Below, piece by piece: positions 16,318 to 25,506 of a stretch of DNA of 33,020 nt. The notes beneath the pieces were generated by a model, which ran no database searches, was not told the DNA's origin, and worked only from the letters and a program-made list of their open reading frames with translations. Within the stretch, counting starts at the first letter, position 1; each line of letters begins with the position of its first letter. Both the position numbers and the translations under genes were made by a program. Source of the DNA: Deltaproteobacteria bacterium (lineage in GTDB: Bacteria > Desulfobacterota > DSM-4660 > Desulfatiglandales > Desulfatiglandaceae); the NCBI GenBank assembly GCA_021737425.1, contig JAIPDZ010000011.1:1-33020 (forward strand). Direction: 5' to 3'.

Positions 16318-17397
16318 ATGTTGTTCAAACTGATCTACCTGTTTCATACGGATTTTTCGTGGCTGAATGTATTTCGGTACATTACCTTCAGGACCATCCT
16401 GTCCAGCCTGACCGCCCTCATGATCTGCCTCATCTGTGGGGGGTGGGTGATCAGACGGCTGCGGGCCATGCAGGTGGGACAACAGATCCGGGAGGACGGT
16501 CCCTCCAATCACCGAACCAAGGCCGGGACTCCCACCATGGGCGGTTGCCTGATTGTGCCGGCCGCCCTCTTTTCCACCCTCCTGTGGGTGGATCCAAGCA
16601 ACTTCTATGTATGGATCGTGGTGTTCGTGGCCCTGTGCTTCGGCCTGATCGGTTTCGCAGACGATTATCTCAAGGTATCCCAAAAAAACAGCCGGGGGCT
16701 CAGTGCATCGGCCAAGTTTTCCCTCCAAATCATCTGCGCCACGGGCGTGTCTTTGGCCATCTATCTTTATCCAGGATTTGACACCCATCTCAACCTCCCC
16801 TTCTTCAAACGGGTGGTCCCTGATCTGGGGCTCTGGTACATCCCCTTTTCGGTTTTCATCATCGTAGGCACCTCCAACGCCGTGAACCTGACCGACGGGC
16901 TGGATGGTTTGGCCATCAGCCCCCTGATTGTGGCCTTTGCCAGTTACCTGGGGTTTTCCTACATCGCCGGAAATGTCAAAATCGCCTCTTATCTGCAGGT
17001 TCCCTATATCTCCGGTGCAGGCGAGATTGCAGTCATTTGCGGAACCTTGGTGGGCGCAGGCCTGGGGTTTCTCTGGTATAACGCCTATCCGGCGGAGATT
17101 TTCATGGGGGACGTGGGATCCATCCCCTTAGGGGCCATTCTGGGCACCGTGGCGGTGGCCACCAAACAGGAGGTGGTCCTGGTCCTGGTGGGCGGTCTAT
17201 TCGTCTTTGAGGCCTTATCCGTCATCTTTCAGGTGGCCTACTTCAAACTGACCGGCGGGCAGAGAATTTTCCGGATGGCGCCCATCCATCATCACTTTGA
17301 ACTGAAGGGATGGCCCGAACCCAAGGTCATTGTCCGATTCTGGATCATCTCCATTGTCCTGGCCCTCCTTTCCTTAAGCACACTCAAGTTGAGGTAG
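16318..17397 (+). CDS. mraY: MraY: phospho-MurNAc-pentapeptide transferase
   Basis: 359 residues, a polytopic inner-membrane enzyme with about ten helices. It transfers phospho-MurNAc-pentapeptide to undecaprenyl phosphate, making lipid I. The catalytic and magnesium-binding motifs are intact: TPTMGG (71-76), D115-D116 in [17 protein letters not shown] (190-199), D265 in FMGDVGS, and the HHH triplet 324-326 in APIHHHFE. The numbering is nearly that of the Escherichia coli enzyme. It starts 56 nt after the receiver gene, with a GGGGAAG-like ribosome site. murD begins 3 nt after its stop. Confidence 0.97.
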   Translation: MLFKLIYLFHTDFSWLNVFRYITFRTILSSLTALMICLICGGWVIRRLRAMQVGQQIREDGPSNHRTKAGTPTMGGCLIVPAALFSTLLWVDPSNFYVWIVVFVALCFGLIGFADDYLKVSQKNSRGLSASAKFSLQIICATGVSLAIYLYPGFDTHLNLPFFKRVVPDLGLWYIPFSVFIIVGTSNAVNLTDGLDGLAISPLIVAFASYLGFSYIAGNVKIASYLQVPYISGAGEIAVICGTLVGAGLGFLWYNAYPAEIFMGDVGSIPLGAILGTVAVATKQEVVLVLVGGLFVFEALSVIFQVAYFKLTGGQRIFRMAPIHHHFELKGWPEPKVIVRFWIISIVLALLSLSTLKLR

Positions 17398-17400
17398 CCC

Positions 17401-18843
17401 ATGGCCGTGACCCCATTTGATCCCTCTCATACCCCCATCCCGGGCCCGGGCACCAGCGTGCTGGTGGTGGGCTTAGGCACTTCCGGGTACTGGAGTGCGC
17501 GCCACACGGCCCGATTGGGCGCAAGGGTAACCGTAACCGAGGCCAGGCCCGACGCGGAACTGGACCGGGATCAATTGGCCGAACTCCGGGGGATGGGGGT
17601 AAGGCTGGAAACGGGCGGCCACCGGGAAGAGACATTTCTCCATACGGATGTGATCGTGGTAAGTCCGGGTGTCCCCTTAGATACGCCCCTGTTGGCCATG
17701 GCCCGCAACCGACGCATCCCGGTGATGGGCGAACTGGAACTGGCCAGCCGTTTTATCCATGAACCCATGATCGCCGTCACCGGCACCAACGGCAAGTCCA
17801 CGGTAACCGCCCTCATGGGACACATCCTTGAAACCGCAGGGCACACGGTGTTTGTGGGCGGGAATATCGGCACCCCTCTCATGGCCTATGCGGCCCGGGG
17901 AGGGGCCGATTATCTCGTGGTGGAGGTGAGCAGCTTTCAATTGGACACCATTGAGCGATTTCATCCCATGGTCTCCATCATCCTCAATATCTCTCCGGAT
18001 CACCTGGATCGGTATCCGGACTATGGGGCCTATATCGCTTCCAAACTGAAGATATTTCAAAACCAGGGGGCCGGGGATTATCTCATCATAAACGACCAGG
18101 ATCCGGTGCTCAAAGCCCTTCGGCCCTCATCCGGTCTTCACACCCTCAGGTACGGTTTGAGGCCGAAAAAAGGACGGGACGCCTTTGTTCGGGGCAGGAC
18201 CATTGCCTCAGGCCTGAAAGAGAAACCCCTTGAGCGATTTTCCATCCAAGGCTTTGTCCTGCCCGGGAGCCATAACCTGGAAAACCTTCTCGGTGCCATC
18301 CTGGCGGCCCAGGCCCTGGGCGTGGAACATGATACCATTCAAAAATCCTTTGCCACCTTCACCGGGCTTCCCCACCGCCTGGAATATGCGGGGACCCTCA
18401 ACGGCGTATCGTTTTACAATGACTCCAAGGCCACCAATGTGGACGCTGCGGCAAAAGCCATCCAGAGTTTTGAAGGGTCGCTGATCCTCATTGCGGGCGG
18501 GCGGCACAAAGGGGCGGACTATGCCCCGCTCATCACGGCGGCCTCGGGAAGGGTAAAAGGAGTGGTCTTGCTGGGGGAGGCTACAGAACGCCTGGCCCGA
18601 TCCCTGGGTCAACAGATCCCTTTTCAGGTGGCCCGGGGGATGAAAGAGGCCGTATTCAAGGCCTTCTCTCTCGCCACCAGGGGAGACGTGGTCCTGCTGG
18701 CGCCGGCGTGCGCCAGCTTTGACATGTTCTCGGATTACACCCATAGGGGGAGGGTGTTCAAGGAGAGTGTAGATCGATTAATGGCATCTTCCCGCACTTC
18801 AGGAGGAGATGGAGACTCCCAATTTGGGGTGATCAATGGCTGA
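17401..18843 (+). CDS. murD: MurD: UDP-MurNAc-L-alanine:D-glutamate ligase
   Basis: 480 residues. It adds D-Glu to UDP-MurNAc-L-Ala. An N-terminal Rossmann-like domain starts with VLVVGLGTSGYWSARHTARL (about 20-39). The ATP loop GTNGKST is at 128-134, followed by VVEVSSFQLDTI and NISPDHLDRYPDYGAYIASK in the central domain. FYNDSKATNVDAAAKAI and ILIAGGRHKGADYAPL form the C-terminal domain. The length is a little above the usual 440-450 residues, with a short proline-rich N-terminus. GAGG lies 6 nt before the ATG. The 3' end overlaps ftsW by 8 bp. Confidence 0.96.
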   Translation: MAVTPFDPSHTPIPGPGTSVLVVGLGTSGYWSARHTARLGARVTVTEARPDAELDRDQLAELRGMGVRLETGGHREETFLHTDVIVVSPGVPLDTPLLAMARNRRIPVMGELELASRFIHEPMIAVTGTNGKSTVTALMGHILETAGHTVFVGGNIGTPLMAYAARGGADYLVVEVSSFQLDTIERFHPMVSIILNISPDHLDRYPDYGAYIASKLKIFQNQGAGDYLIINDQDPVLKALRPSSGLHTLRYGLRPKKGRDAFVRGRTIASGLKEKPLERFSIQGFVLPGSHNLENLLGAILAAQALGVEHDTIQKSFATFTGLPHRLEYAGTLNGVSFYNDSKATNVDAAAKAIQSFEGSLILIAGGRHKGADYAPLITAASGRVKGVVLLGEATERLARSLGQQIPFQVARGMKEAVFKAFSLATRGDVVLLAPACASFDMFSDYTHRGRVFKESVDRLMASSRTSGGDGDSQFGVING

Positions 18844-19939
18844 CAAAAAGCGCAGGGATGCGGGTTACGATTTGATGATTCTCATCCCGGTCATTTTGTT
18901 GATCGGCCTGGGCCTGGTGGTGGTGTACAGTGCCAGTTCCAACCTGGCCGAACACCGCATGGGAGACAGCTATTTTTATCTCAAAAAGCAGGCCGTGTTC
19001 TGTGCCATCGGTATCGGCCTGATGATCCTGGCCCGTTATATCCCTTGCACCCTGTACGCAAAACTGAGTTATCCCCTCTTGTTGATCAGCGGCGGGCTAC
19101 TGGTGCTGCTGCTGGTTCCGGGGTTCGGGCGCAGGGTGGGCGGGGCCTGCAGGTGGCTGAGCATGGGCGGCATCTCCTTTCAGCCTTCGGAACTGGCAAA
19201 GTTTTCTCTCGCCGTGTATGTGGCCTATTCCATGGCCAAGAAAGGGGCCAAGATGGCCTCATTCTCGAGAGGGATGCTTCCCCATCTAATGGTGGCCTGC
19301 GCATTCGTGTTCCTGATCCTGCTGCAGCCGGATTTGGGAACTGCCGTGATCATCGGGGCCTGGCTGATGATACTCCTGTTCCTGGGGGGGGTGAGGATAT
19401 TTCAGCTTGCATCTTTGTCTTTGCTGTTTCTGCCCCTCCTGGCCTGGCTGATACTCAAGGCGGATTACAGACTCAACCGGTGGATGGCCTTTCTGGATCC
19501 CTGGGAAGATCCCCAGGGGATCGGTTTTCACATCATCCATTCGTTTCTGGCCTTTGGGTCCGGGGGGATATTCGGCGTGGGCCTGGGCAACAGCAAGCAG
19601 AAGCTGTTTTATCTGCCCGAACCCCACACGGATTTTGCCCTCTCCATTGTGGGGGAGGAGTTGGGCCTGCTGGGCGTGGGGGTGATCATTGTCCTGTTCG
19701 GGATGTTGATTATGCGGGGAATCAAGGTGGCCCTGAGCGCCAGGGATCTGTACAGCAGCTATCTGGCGTTAGGACTGACCTGTTTGATCGGGCTTCAGGT
19801 GATTATCAATATGGGGGTAGTGGTGGGCCTGTTGCCCACCAAGGGGCTGCCTCTCCCCCTGATCAGCTACGGGGGATCCTCCCTGGTAGTCACCCTGATC
19901 AGCATCGGGGTACTCCTCAATATTTCATCGAGGCGGTAA
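18836..19939 (+). CDS. ftsW: FtsW: SEDS-family septal peptidoglycan polymerase
   Basis: 367 residues, about ten transmembrane helices. SEDS proteins polymerise lipid II into glycan strands, and FtsW partners FtsI at the septum. The signature loop between helices 7 and 8 is present (RLNRWMAFLDPWEDPQGIGF and then GSGGIFGVGLGNSKQKLFYL). PEPHTDFALSIVGEELGLLG and the C-terminal LPTKGLPLPLISYGGSS are also typical. The start lies inside the last codons of murD (8-bp overlap), with GGGGTGA as a possible ribosome site. The 3' end shares one base with murG (TAATG). Confidence 0.96.
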   Translation: MADKKRRDAGYDLMILIPVILLIGLGLVVVYSASSNLAEHRMGDSYFYLKKQAVFCAIGIGLMILARYIPCTLYAKLSYPLLLISGGLLVLLLVPGFGRRVGGACRWLSMGGISFQPSELAKFSLAVYVAYSMAKKGAKMASFSRGMLPHLMVACAFVFLILLQPDLGTAVIIGAWLMILLFLGGVRIFQLASLSLLFLPLLAWLILKADYRLNRWMAFLDPWEDPQGIGFHIIHSFLAFGSGGIFGVGLGNSKQKLFYLPEPHTDFALSIVGEELGLLGVGVIIVLFGMLIMRGIKVALSARDLYSSYLALGLTCLIGLQVIINMGVVVGLLPTKGLPLPLISYGGSSLVVTLISIGVLLNISSRR

Positions 19940-21063
19940 TGAAACCAGGACGAGCAAGTTCAGATGTGGATGCGTTTCGCTGTGTCATCGCCGGGGGCGG
20001 TACCGGAGGGCACCTGTTCCCGGGTATCGCCGTTGCCGAGGAACTAAGAAGCCGGCTGGACCGGGTGGAGCTCCTGTTTATCGTGGGCCGAAAACCCATG
20101 GAGGCCCGGATTCTCTCCAGCCACGGCTATGGGACCCGGTCCCTTGATGTGGAAGGTCTGACCGGCCGGGGCATCAGAAAGGGTTTGACCGTCTGTGCAA
20201 AGCTGCCCAAGAGCATCTTGCAGTCCATTTCCGTGATCCATACTTTTTCCCCAGACGTGGTGCTGGGGGTGGGGGGGTATTCGTCAGGCCCCTTTTGTCT
20301 CAGTGCGCGAATCATGGGAATCCCCACCGCCGTTCATGAACAAAACGCCTACCCCGGGCTGACCAATCGGCTGTTGGCCCGGATTGCGGATCGTATCTTT
20401 ATCTCCATGGATGAAAGCCGACCCTACTTTGATGCCGCCAAAGCCGTCCTGACCGGCAATCCGGTCCGGCACGCATTTTTTGCCAAAAGGGAAAAACCCG
20501 GGACCACCCCGGAAGGCTTCTGCGTGCTGGTGGTGGGGGGGAGTCAGGGCGCCAGCGTCATCAGCCAAGTGCTCGTGAGCGCACTTAAAATCCTGAAGCA
20601 AGAAGGTCGATCTTTAAGGGTACTGCATCAGACCGGCCCGCACGATTATGAACGGGTCAAAGCGGATTACACGCAACAGGGTCTCAGCGGACAGGTCTTC
20701 CCCTTTATCGATGATATGGCGACCGCATATGCCCAGGCCGACCTGGTCATCAGCCGGGCCGGGGCCACCACCCTGTTTGAACTGGCGGCCATGGGAAAGC
20801 CCGCCATCCTGATTCCCTACCCCTTTGCCACCCACAATCACCAGAAGACCAATGCCATGAGTCTGGTGCGGGCCGGGGGCGCGGAGATGGTGCTTCAGGA
20901 AGATCTGACAGGGGAAAAGATGGCCTATCTGGTGATGAAATATATGGATGATCCGGGCACACTGCATGAAATGGGCCAACGGGCCCATAAGATGAGCCGC
21001 AGGGATGCGGCGTCAAAAATCGTGGATCACTTGTTGGAAATGGCAAAGTATACAAGACCATGA
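19939..21063 (+). CDS. murG: MurG: UDP-GlcNAc:lipid I N-acetylglucosaminyltransferase
   Basis: 374 residues from ATG 19939. The frame is open far upstream into ftsW, but that part is a shadow of ftsW and the family start fits here. MurG adds GlcNAc to lipid I on the cytoplasmic membrane face, giving lipid II. The glycine loop GGGTGGHLFPGIAVAEEL (about 18-35), HEQNAYPGLTNRLLA, the second glycine loop VVGGSQGASVIS, and the donor-binding SRAGATTLFELAAMGKPAI are all present. The ATG is coupled to the ftsW stop with GAGG 5 nt upstream. The 3' end overlaps murC in ATGA. Confidence 0.97.
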   Translation: MKPGRASSDVDAFRCVIAGGGTGGHLFPGIAVAEELRSRLDRVELLFIVGRKPMEARILSSHGYGTRSLDVEGLTGRGIRKGLTVCAKLPKSILQSISVIHTFSPDVVLGVGGYSSGPFCLSARIMGIPTAVHEQNAYPGLTNRLLARIADRIFISMDESRPYFDAAKAVLTGNPVRHAFFAKREKPGTTPEGFCVLVVGGSQGASVISQVLVSALKILKQEGRSLRVLHQTGPHDYERVKADYTQQGLSGQVFPFIDDMATAYAQADLVISRAGATTLFELAAMGKPAILIPYPFATHNHQKTNAMSLVRAGGAEMVLQEDLTGEKMAYLVMKYMDDPGTLHEMGQRAHKMSRRDAASKIVDHLLEMAKYTRP

Positions 21064-22517
21064 CCCAGTTCGGTAAAACCAAGCATATCCACTTTGTGGG
21101 CATCGGGGGGATCGGCATGAGCGGACTGGCCGAACTGCTCGTGAACTTGGAGTACCAGGTGAGCGGTTCAGACCTGAAAGACACCTCGGTCACTCGACGG
21201 CTGTCCAGCCTGGGGTGCCGGGTGTTTAAAGGGCATGATGCTGACCATATGAAGGGTGCCGATGTGGTGGTGTACTCCTCTGCCGTATCCCAGGAAAACC
21301 CGGAAATCCTCAAGGCCGTGGACCTCAAGATTCCGGTCATTCCCAGGGCGGAGATGCTGGCGGAACTGATGCGGCTCAAACACGGGATTGCCATTGCCGG
21401 GGCCCATGGAAAGACCACCACCACCTCCATGGTGGCGTCCATACTGACCGCCGGGCTACTGGACCCCACCGTGGTCATCGGCGGGCGCCTGGATATCTGG
21501 GAAGGGGCCAATGCCAAGCTGGGACAGGGAGAGATCCTGGTGGCGGAAGCCGATGAGAGTGACGGCTCTTTCCTGGTATTATCGCCCACCATCGCCGTGG
21601 TCACCAACATCGACCAAGAGCACATGGACCACTACGGCAGCATGAGGGCCATTCGCCGCACCTTCATCGATTTTGTGAACAAGCTCCCCTTTTACGGAAT
21701 TGCCATTTTGTGTCTTGACAACGAAGCCATTCAGGGGATCCTGCCCCGGCTGAGAAAAAGATGCCTGACCTATGGCATGAATTCACAGGCCGATCTGCGG
21801 GCCCTGGACCTGGAAAAGAAAGCAGGGGGCACCCGCTTTGAGGTCGTGTATCAGGACCGTTCTTTGGGCAGAATCGCCGTGGGCATGCCTGGGGAGCATA
21901 ACGTGCTGAACGCCTTGGCCGCGGTGGGGGTGGGACTGGAACTGGATCTGAAAATGGAGGTCATAAAAAAGGGGCTGAAGGCCCTGGGAGGCCTGTCCAG
22001 AAGACTCCAAATCAAGAGCGAGGTCAATGGAATCCTCTTTGTGGACGATTACGGCCACCACCCCACTGAAATCTCGGCCACCCTCAAGACCGTTAAGGAA
22101 TGCTGGCCGGAAAGACGCCTGATGGTAGTATTTCAACCCCACAGGTACACCCGGACCCGGGATCTGTTTGAGCGATTCGTTGTCTGTTTTAACGATGCGG
22201 ACATCCTCATGGTCAGCCCCATATATCCGGCAGGAGAGGCGCCCATCAAAGGCGTCAGTTCCAAGCGACTGTGCCAGGGGATAAAGGAGCACGGGCACAA
22301 GGAGGTATTCTGTTATGAAAATACGGATGACCTCCTACGGTTCCTCTGGCCCCTTATGGAAACAGGCGATCTGATACTGACACTGGGTGCCGGTGATATT
22401 CACAAAACCGGCGACACAATCCAAAACAGGATGCGTAAACAGAAGGCGACCCACAGGGGAAAACCAGACCCGGATGCGGAATCATGGACGTCGCACAGAA
22501 AAGGGACCTCCAAATGA
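21060..22517 (+). CDS. murC: MurC: UDP-MurNAc:L-alanine ligase
   Basis: 485 residues. It adds the first amino acid, L-Ala, to UDP-MurNAc. Motifs in order are the N-terminal HFVGIGGIGMSGLAELL (11-27), the P-loop GAHGKTTTT (114-122), ADESDGSFL, NIDQEHMDHYGSM, the domain 3 entry VDDYGHHPTEISATLKTV, and FQPHRYTRTRDLFERF. The last 30 residues are a polar, basic tail beyond the family core. It overlaps murG by 4 bp and has no strong Shine-Dalgarno. Its end overlaps the annotated murB start by 34 bp. Confidence 0.96.
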   Translation: MTQFGKTKHIHFVGIGGIGMSGLAELLVNLEYQVSGSDLKDTSVTRRLSSLGCRVFKGHDADHMKGADVVVYSSAVSQENPEILKAVDLKIPVIPRAEMLAELMRLKHGIAIAGAHGKTTTTSMVASILTAGLLDPTVVIGGRLDIWEGANAKLGQGEILVAEADESDGSFLVLSPTIAVVTNIDQEHMDHYGSMRAIRRTFIDFVNKLPFYGIAILCLDNEAIQGILPRLRKRCLTYGMNSQADLRALDLEKKAGGTRFEVVYQDRSLGRIAVGMPGEHNVLNALAAVGVGLELDLKMEVIKKGLKALGGLSRRLQIKSEVNGILFVDDYGHHPTEISATLKTVKECWPERRLMVVFQPHRYTRTRDLFERFVVCFNDADILMVSPIYPAGEAPIKGVSSKRLCQGIKEHGHKEVFCYENTDDLLRFLWPLMETGDLILTLGAGDIHKTGDTIQNRMRKQKATHRGKPDPDAESWTSHRKGTSK

Positions 22518-23398
22518 GGGCGGGTGAGGGATTGGCCCTGGATCACCCCATGAAGACTCACACCACCTTTCAGGTGGGGGGAGCAGCAGAGGCCTTTTAC
22601 GAGGCCACTGACCTGCAAGGTCTCGCAGAGGTAGTGGCATATCTGGTACACGAGCAGATTCCTTACTGGGTGATCGGAAAAGGAAGCAACATCCTGGTAA
22701 AAGATGAAGGGGTCAGGGGAGTGGTCATCCGCCTCAGTGGATCGTTGGCCGGGATCCAATATGGGTCCGAGCGGAACACCTTGGTGGTGGGTGCCGGGGT
22801 GTCCATTCAAGAATTGCTCCGTACGTGTCGTGACCGGGGTCTGGGAGGGCTTGAGTTTCTATCCGGGATACCGGGTACCCTTGGGGGGGCCGTGGCCATG
22901 AACGCAGGGGCCTTTGGAAAGGAAGTGGGGGAGCGGGTGGAGGCCATCCGGGTGATTACCCCCGCAGGGGGTCTTCTTGAGAGGGAAAAAGAGGACTTGC
23001 GATTTTCATATCGCAGTCTCCAATTGGACAGAGGGGCCATCATTACCCTCGTCCGAGTAAAATTGGAATCCGTGGGCCGGGAGGCCGTTTTTGAGCGTAT
23101 GGCCGGTTACCTCAGACAAAAAAAGGCCCTTCAACCGCTTGGTTATCCCAGTGCGGGGTCTGTATTCAAAAACCCTGTGGGCGACTATGCCGGCAGGCTC
23201 ATAGAAGCGGCCGGGCTGAAGGGCAAAAGGGTGGCCGGGGCCATGATCTCCAAGCGGCATGCCAACTTCATCGTCAACACAGGGGGGGCGACCGCGTCCG
23301 ACATCCTGGCTCTCATGAATCTTATTCAGCAGGAAGTCAAACGTATATCCGGTATCCAACTGGAGCCGGAGATCAGAATCCTGGGAGAATCCGCATGA
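22484..23398 (+). CDS. murB: MurB: UDP-N-acetylenolpyruvoylglucosamine reductase
   Basis: 304 residues from ATG 22484. It reduces UDP-enolpyruvyl-GlcNAc to UDP-MurNAc with NADPH and FAD. FAD-binding segments are TFQVGGAAEAFYEA (about 27-40), WVIGKGSNILVKDEGVRG and GIPGTLGGAVAMNAGAFG. The SAGSVFKNP segment holds the proton-donating Ser, and LEPEIRILG near the end supplies the Glu. This is the shorter, type II form. The alternative start ATG 22514 would make an ATGA junction with murC, with AGGGA 7 nt upstream, and a protein of 294 residues. The longer start was kept because about 30 residues before TFQVGG is usual; this choice is uncertain. Confidence 0.94.
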   Translation: MDVAQKRDLQMRAGEGLALDHPMKTHTTFQVGGAAEAFYEATDLQGLAEVVAYLVHEQIPYWVIGKGSNILVKDEGVRGVVIRLSGSLAGIQYGSERNTLVVGAGVSIQELLRTCRDRGLGGLEFLSGIPGTLGGAVAMNAGAFGKEVGERVEAIRVITPAGGLLEREKEDLRFSYRSLQLDRGAIITLVRVKLESVGREAVFERMAGYLRQKKALQPLGYPSAGSVFKNPVGDYAGRLIEAAGLKGKRVAGAMISKRHANFIVNTGGATASDILALMNLIQQEVKRISGIQLEPEIRILGESA

Positions 23399-24213
23399 CA
23401 CGGCGGTCCCGGACAAAAAAAAGACCGGTCAGGGAAAGACCGGAGGCCCAGCCATCCGCCGGGCATGGCCTGCGTCGGCTGGGATCCCGTCTTTTAAAGA
23501 TCACCCTGGCGTTTTCCATCATCACGGTGGTAAGTGTCTCGTTTCTGTCTGCCTACCATTACCTCTTGAGATCCCCGCATGTGAAGGTGGAACGGGTGGA
23601 GATCAGGGGGGTGGACAAACGGTTCCAAAAGGAATTGGTGGCCCTTTGCGGAATCAATGCCGAGCCCAATCTGTTGGCCATAAACCTGGGGGAGTTGAAA
23701 CAGAAAATTGAGGCACATCCGTGGATCCGCACGGCCAGGCTGGAGAGGCGGTTCCCGCATACCCTCATTATGGAGATCCAGAGACAGGTCCCTGTGGCCA
23801 TCTTGTTGTCAGACCCACTGTATTATGTCAACCCCTGGGGGGAGCCATTTAAACCGGTCTCCAGAGAAGAAAGCGTGGATTTCCCGGTGATTACCGGAAT
23901 TTCATCTGACGGGGCATCCCCAGGAGAACCGCTGAGGGCGGTGGCTCAGATTATGGGCATTTTGAAATCGGAACAGGGGATCTGGTCCATGGAAAGACTA
24001 TCAGAGGTGAATGTGAAGGAAGACGGTCGTGTGTCATTATACTACTCTCACCTGAAAGCGGAGATTCGGTGCAATGTAAACGAATTATCAGAGAAACTGC
24101 CCGGATTGCGGCAGGTGGCCGAGCATCTAAAGGCATCGGGAAACCTGGACAGGGTCAGTCGCATAGACCTCGATTATGCACATGGCGCCGTGGTCTCCTT
24201 TGAAACGGGTTGA
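23395..24213 (+). CDS. ftsQ: FtsQ/DivIB cell division protein
   Basis: 272 residues, bitopic. The cytoplasmic tail is Arg/Lys-rich (1-33), and one membrane helix follows (about 34-56). A POTRA domain comes next (about 63-135), with VKVERVEIRG at its start and HPWIRTARLERRFPHTLIMEI at its end. The FtsQ beta domain (about 136-265) includes VNPWGEPFKPV and DFPVITGIS. FtsQ links FtsL-FtsB to the divisome. ATGA overlap with the murB stop, with GGGAGA 7 nt upstream. In many proteobacteria ddl lies between murB and ftsQ; here there is none. Confidence 0.93.
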   Translation: MTRRSRTKKRPVRERPEAQPSAGHGLRRLGSRLLKITLAFSIITVVSVSFLSAYHYLLRSPHVKVERVEIRGVDKRFQKELVALCGINAEPNLLAINLGELKQKIEAHPWIRTARLERRFPHTLIMEIQRQVPVAILLSDPLYYVNPWGEPFKPVSREESVDFPVITGISSDGASPGEPLRAVAQIMGILKSEQGIWSMERLSEVNVKEDGRVSLYYSHLKAEIRCNVNELSEKLPGLRQVAEHLKASGNLDRVSRIDLDYAHGAVVSFETG

Positions 24214-24256
24214 CCGGCATTTGTCCGGACTAAATTACAAAAGAGGTAAAACAAAA

Positions 24257-25480
24257 ATGGCCGGTGAAATCATTGTGGGGCTTGATATCGGTACCACCAA
24301 GATCTGTGCGGTGGTCGGTGAAATTCAGCCGGATGGTGTCGAAATCATCGGTATCGGCAGCCACCCGTCCGAAGGCCTTCGAAAAGGAGTGGTCATCAAC
24401 ATAGAAGACACCGTCAACTCCATAAAAGAGGCCGTGGAAGAGGCTGAAACCATGGCCGGCTGCGAAATCAGCTCCGTGTATGCAGGTATTGCCGGTGGAC
24501 ACATCAAGGGATTTAATACCCCCGGGGTCATCCCCCTCAAGGAAAAGGAGGTGACCAAAAAGGACATCCAGCATGTGATTGAGGCGGCCAGTGCGGTGGC
24601 CATTCCCATGGATCGAGAGGTCATCCACACCCTGGTCCAGGAGTTTATCGTGGATGACCAGGACGGGATCTTGGACCCTCTCGGCATGTCCGGGGTCCGG
24701 TTGGAGGCCAAGGTGCACATCGTAACCGGTGCAGTCACCTCTGCACAGAATATTATCAAATGTGCAAACCGGGCCGGACTCGATGTCTACGATATCGTGC
24801 TGGAATCCCTGGCCTCCAGCGAATCGGTACTGACCAAGGAAGAACGCAACCTGGGATCGGCCCTCATCGACTTCGGGGGCGGCACCACTGACCTGGCGCT
24901 CTTTTCCAGAGGCGCCATCAAACACACTTCCGTGCTGGCCTTGGGCGGAGACAATCTGACCTATGACATTGCCGTGGGGCTCAGGACCCCCAAGCTGGAA
25001 GCGGAAAAGATCAAGATAAGATACGGGTGTGCCCTCTCCTCCCTCATCGGCAAGGAGGAAACCATTGAAGTACCCGGAGTGGGGGGTCGTAAACCCAGGA
25101 CCTTGTCCCGTCAGATCCTGGGAGAGATATTGGAGCCCAGGGTGGAAGAGATATTCTCTCTGATTTATGGCGAGTTGTTGCGTTCAGAGTGTGAAGAGTT
25201 GGCCAGTTCCGGGGTGGTGATCACCGGCGGATCTGCTGAACTGGCGGGCGTGAGTGAGATGGCGGAACAGATATTCGGGGCCCCGGCACGGGTGGGGTAC
25301 CCGGAGGGGATCACCGGTCTTACAGACTTGGTGAACAAGCCCATGTATGCCACTGCAGTGGGTCTTATCCTATATGGGGCCAAGGCGAGCAAGCAGAAGA
25401 AGAAATTCAGAATACGGGACAGCAACATCTTTCACCTGGTGATGGCCAGGATGAAAAGATGGTTCAAGGATATTGTTTAA
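24257..25480 (+). CDS. ftsA: FtsA: actin-like membrane tether of the Z ring
   Basis: 407 residues from ATG 24257. A frame-open ATG at 24176 lies inside ftsQ and adds 27 unrelated residues; AGAGG lies 11 nt before the chosen ATG. The actin-fold phosphate-1 motif is GLDIGTTKICAVVGE (8-22). A 1C subdomain follows (about 80-160), and phosphate-2 is LIDFGGGTTDLALF. ITGGSAELAGV marks the adenosine loop. The C-terminus ends in an amphipathic helix (NIFHLVMARMKRWFKDIV), the expected membrane-targeting sequence. FtsA anchors FtsZ filaments to the inner membrane. It starts 43 nt after ftsQ, in a spacer with a weak promoter-like TTGACC. Confidence 0.96.
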   Translation: MAGEIIVGLDIGTTKICAVVGEIQPDGVEIIGIGSHPSEGLRKGVVINIEDTVNSIKEAVEEAETMAGCEISSVYAGIAGGHIKGFNTPGVIPLKEKEVTKKDIQHVIEAASAVAIPMDREVIHTLVQEFIVDDQDGILDPLGMSGVRLEAKVHIVTGAVTSAQNIIKCANRAGLDVYDIVLESLASSESVLTKEERNLGSALIDFGGGTTDLALFSRGAIKHTSVLALGGDNLTYDIAVGLRTPKLEAEKIKIRYGCALSSLIGKEETIEVPGVGGRKPRTLSRQILGEILEPRVEEIFSLIYGELLRSECEELASSGVVITGGSAELAGVSEMAEQIFGAPARVGYPEGITGLTDLVNKPMYATAVGLILYGAKASKQKKKFRIRDSNIFHLVMARMKRWFKDIV

Positions 25481-25506
25481 CCCCCAAACACAAAAGGAGG
25501 GACATC

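Noticed and set aside
19045-19938. Long in-frame extension upstream of murG
   Set aside because: It lies within ftsW in another frame and has no protein-like character; MurG proteins start just before the GGGTGGH loop.
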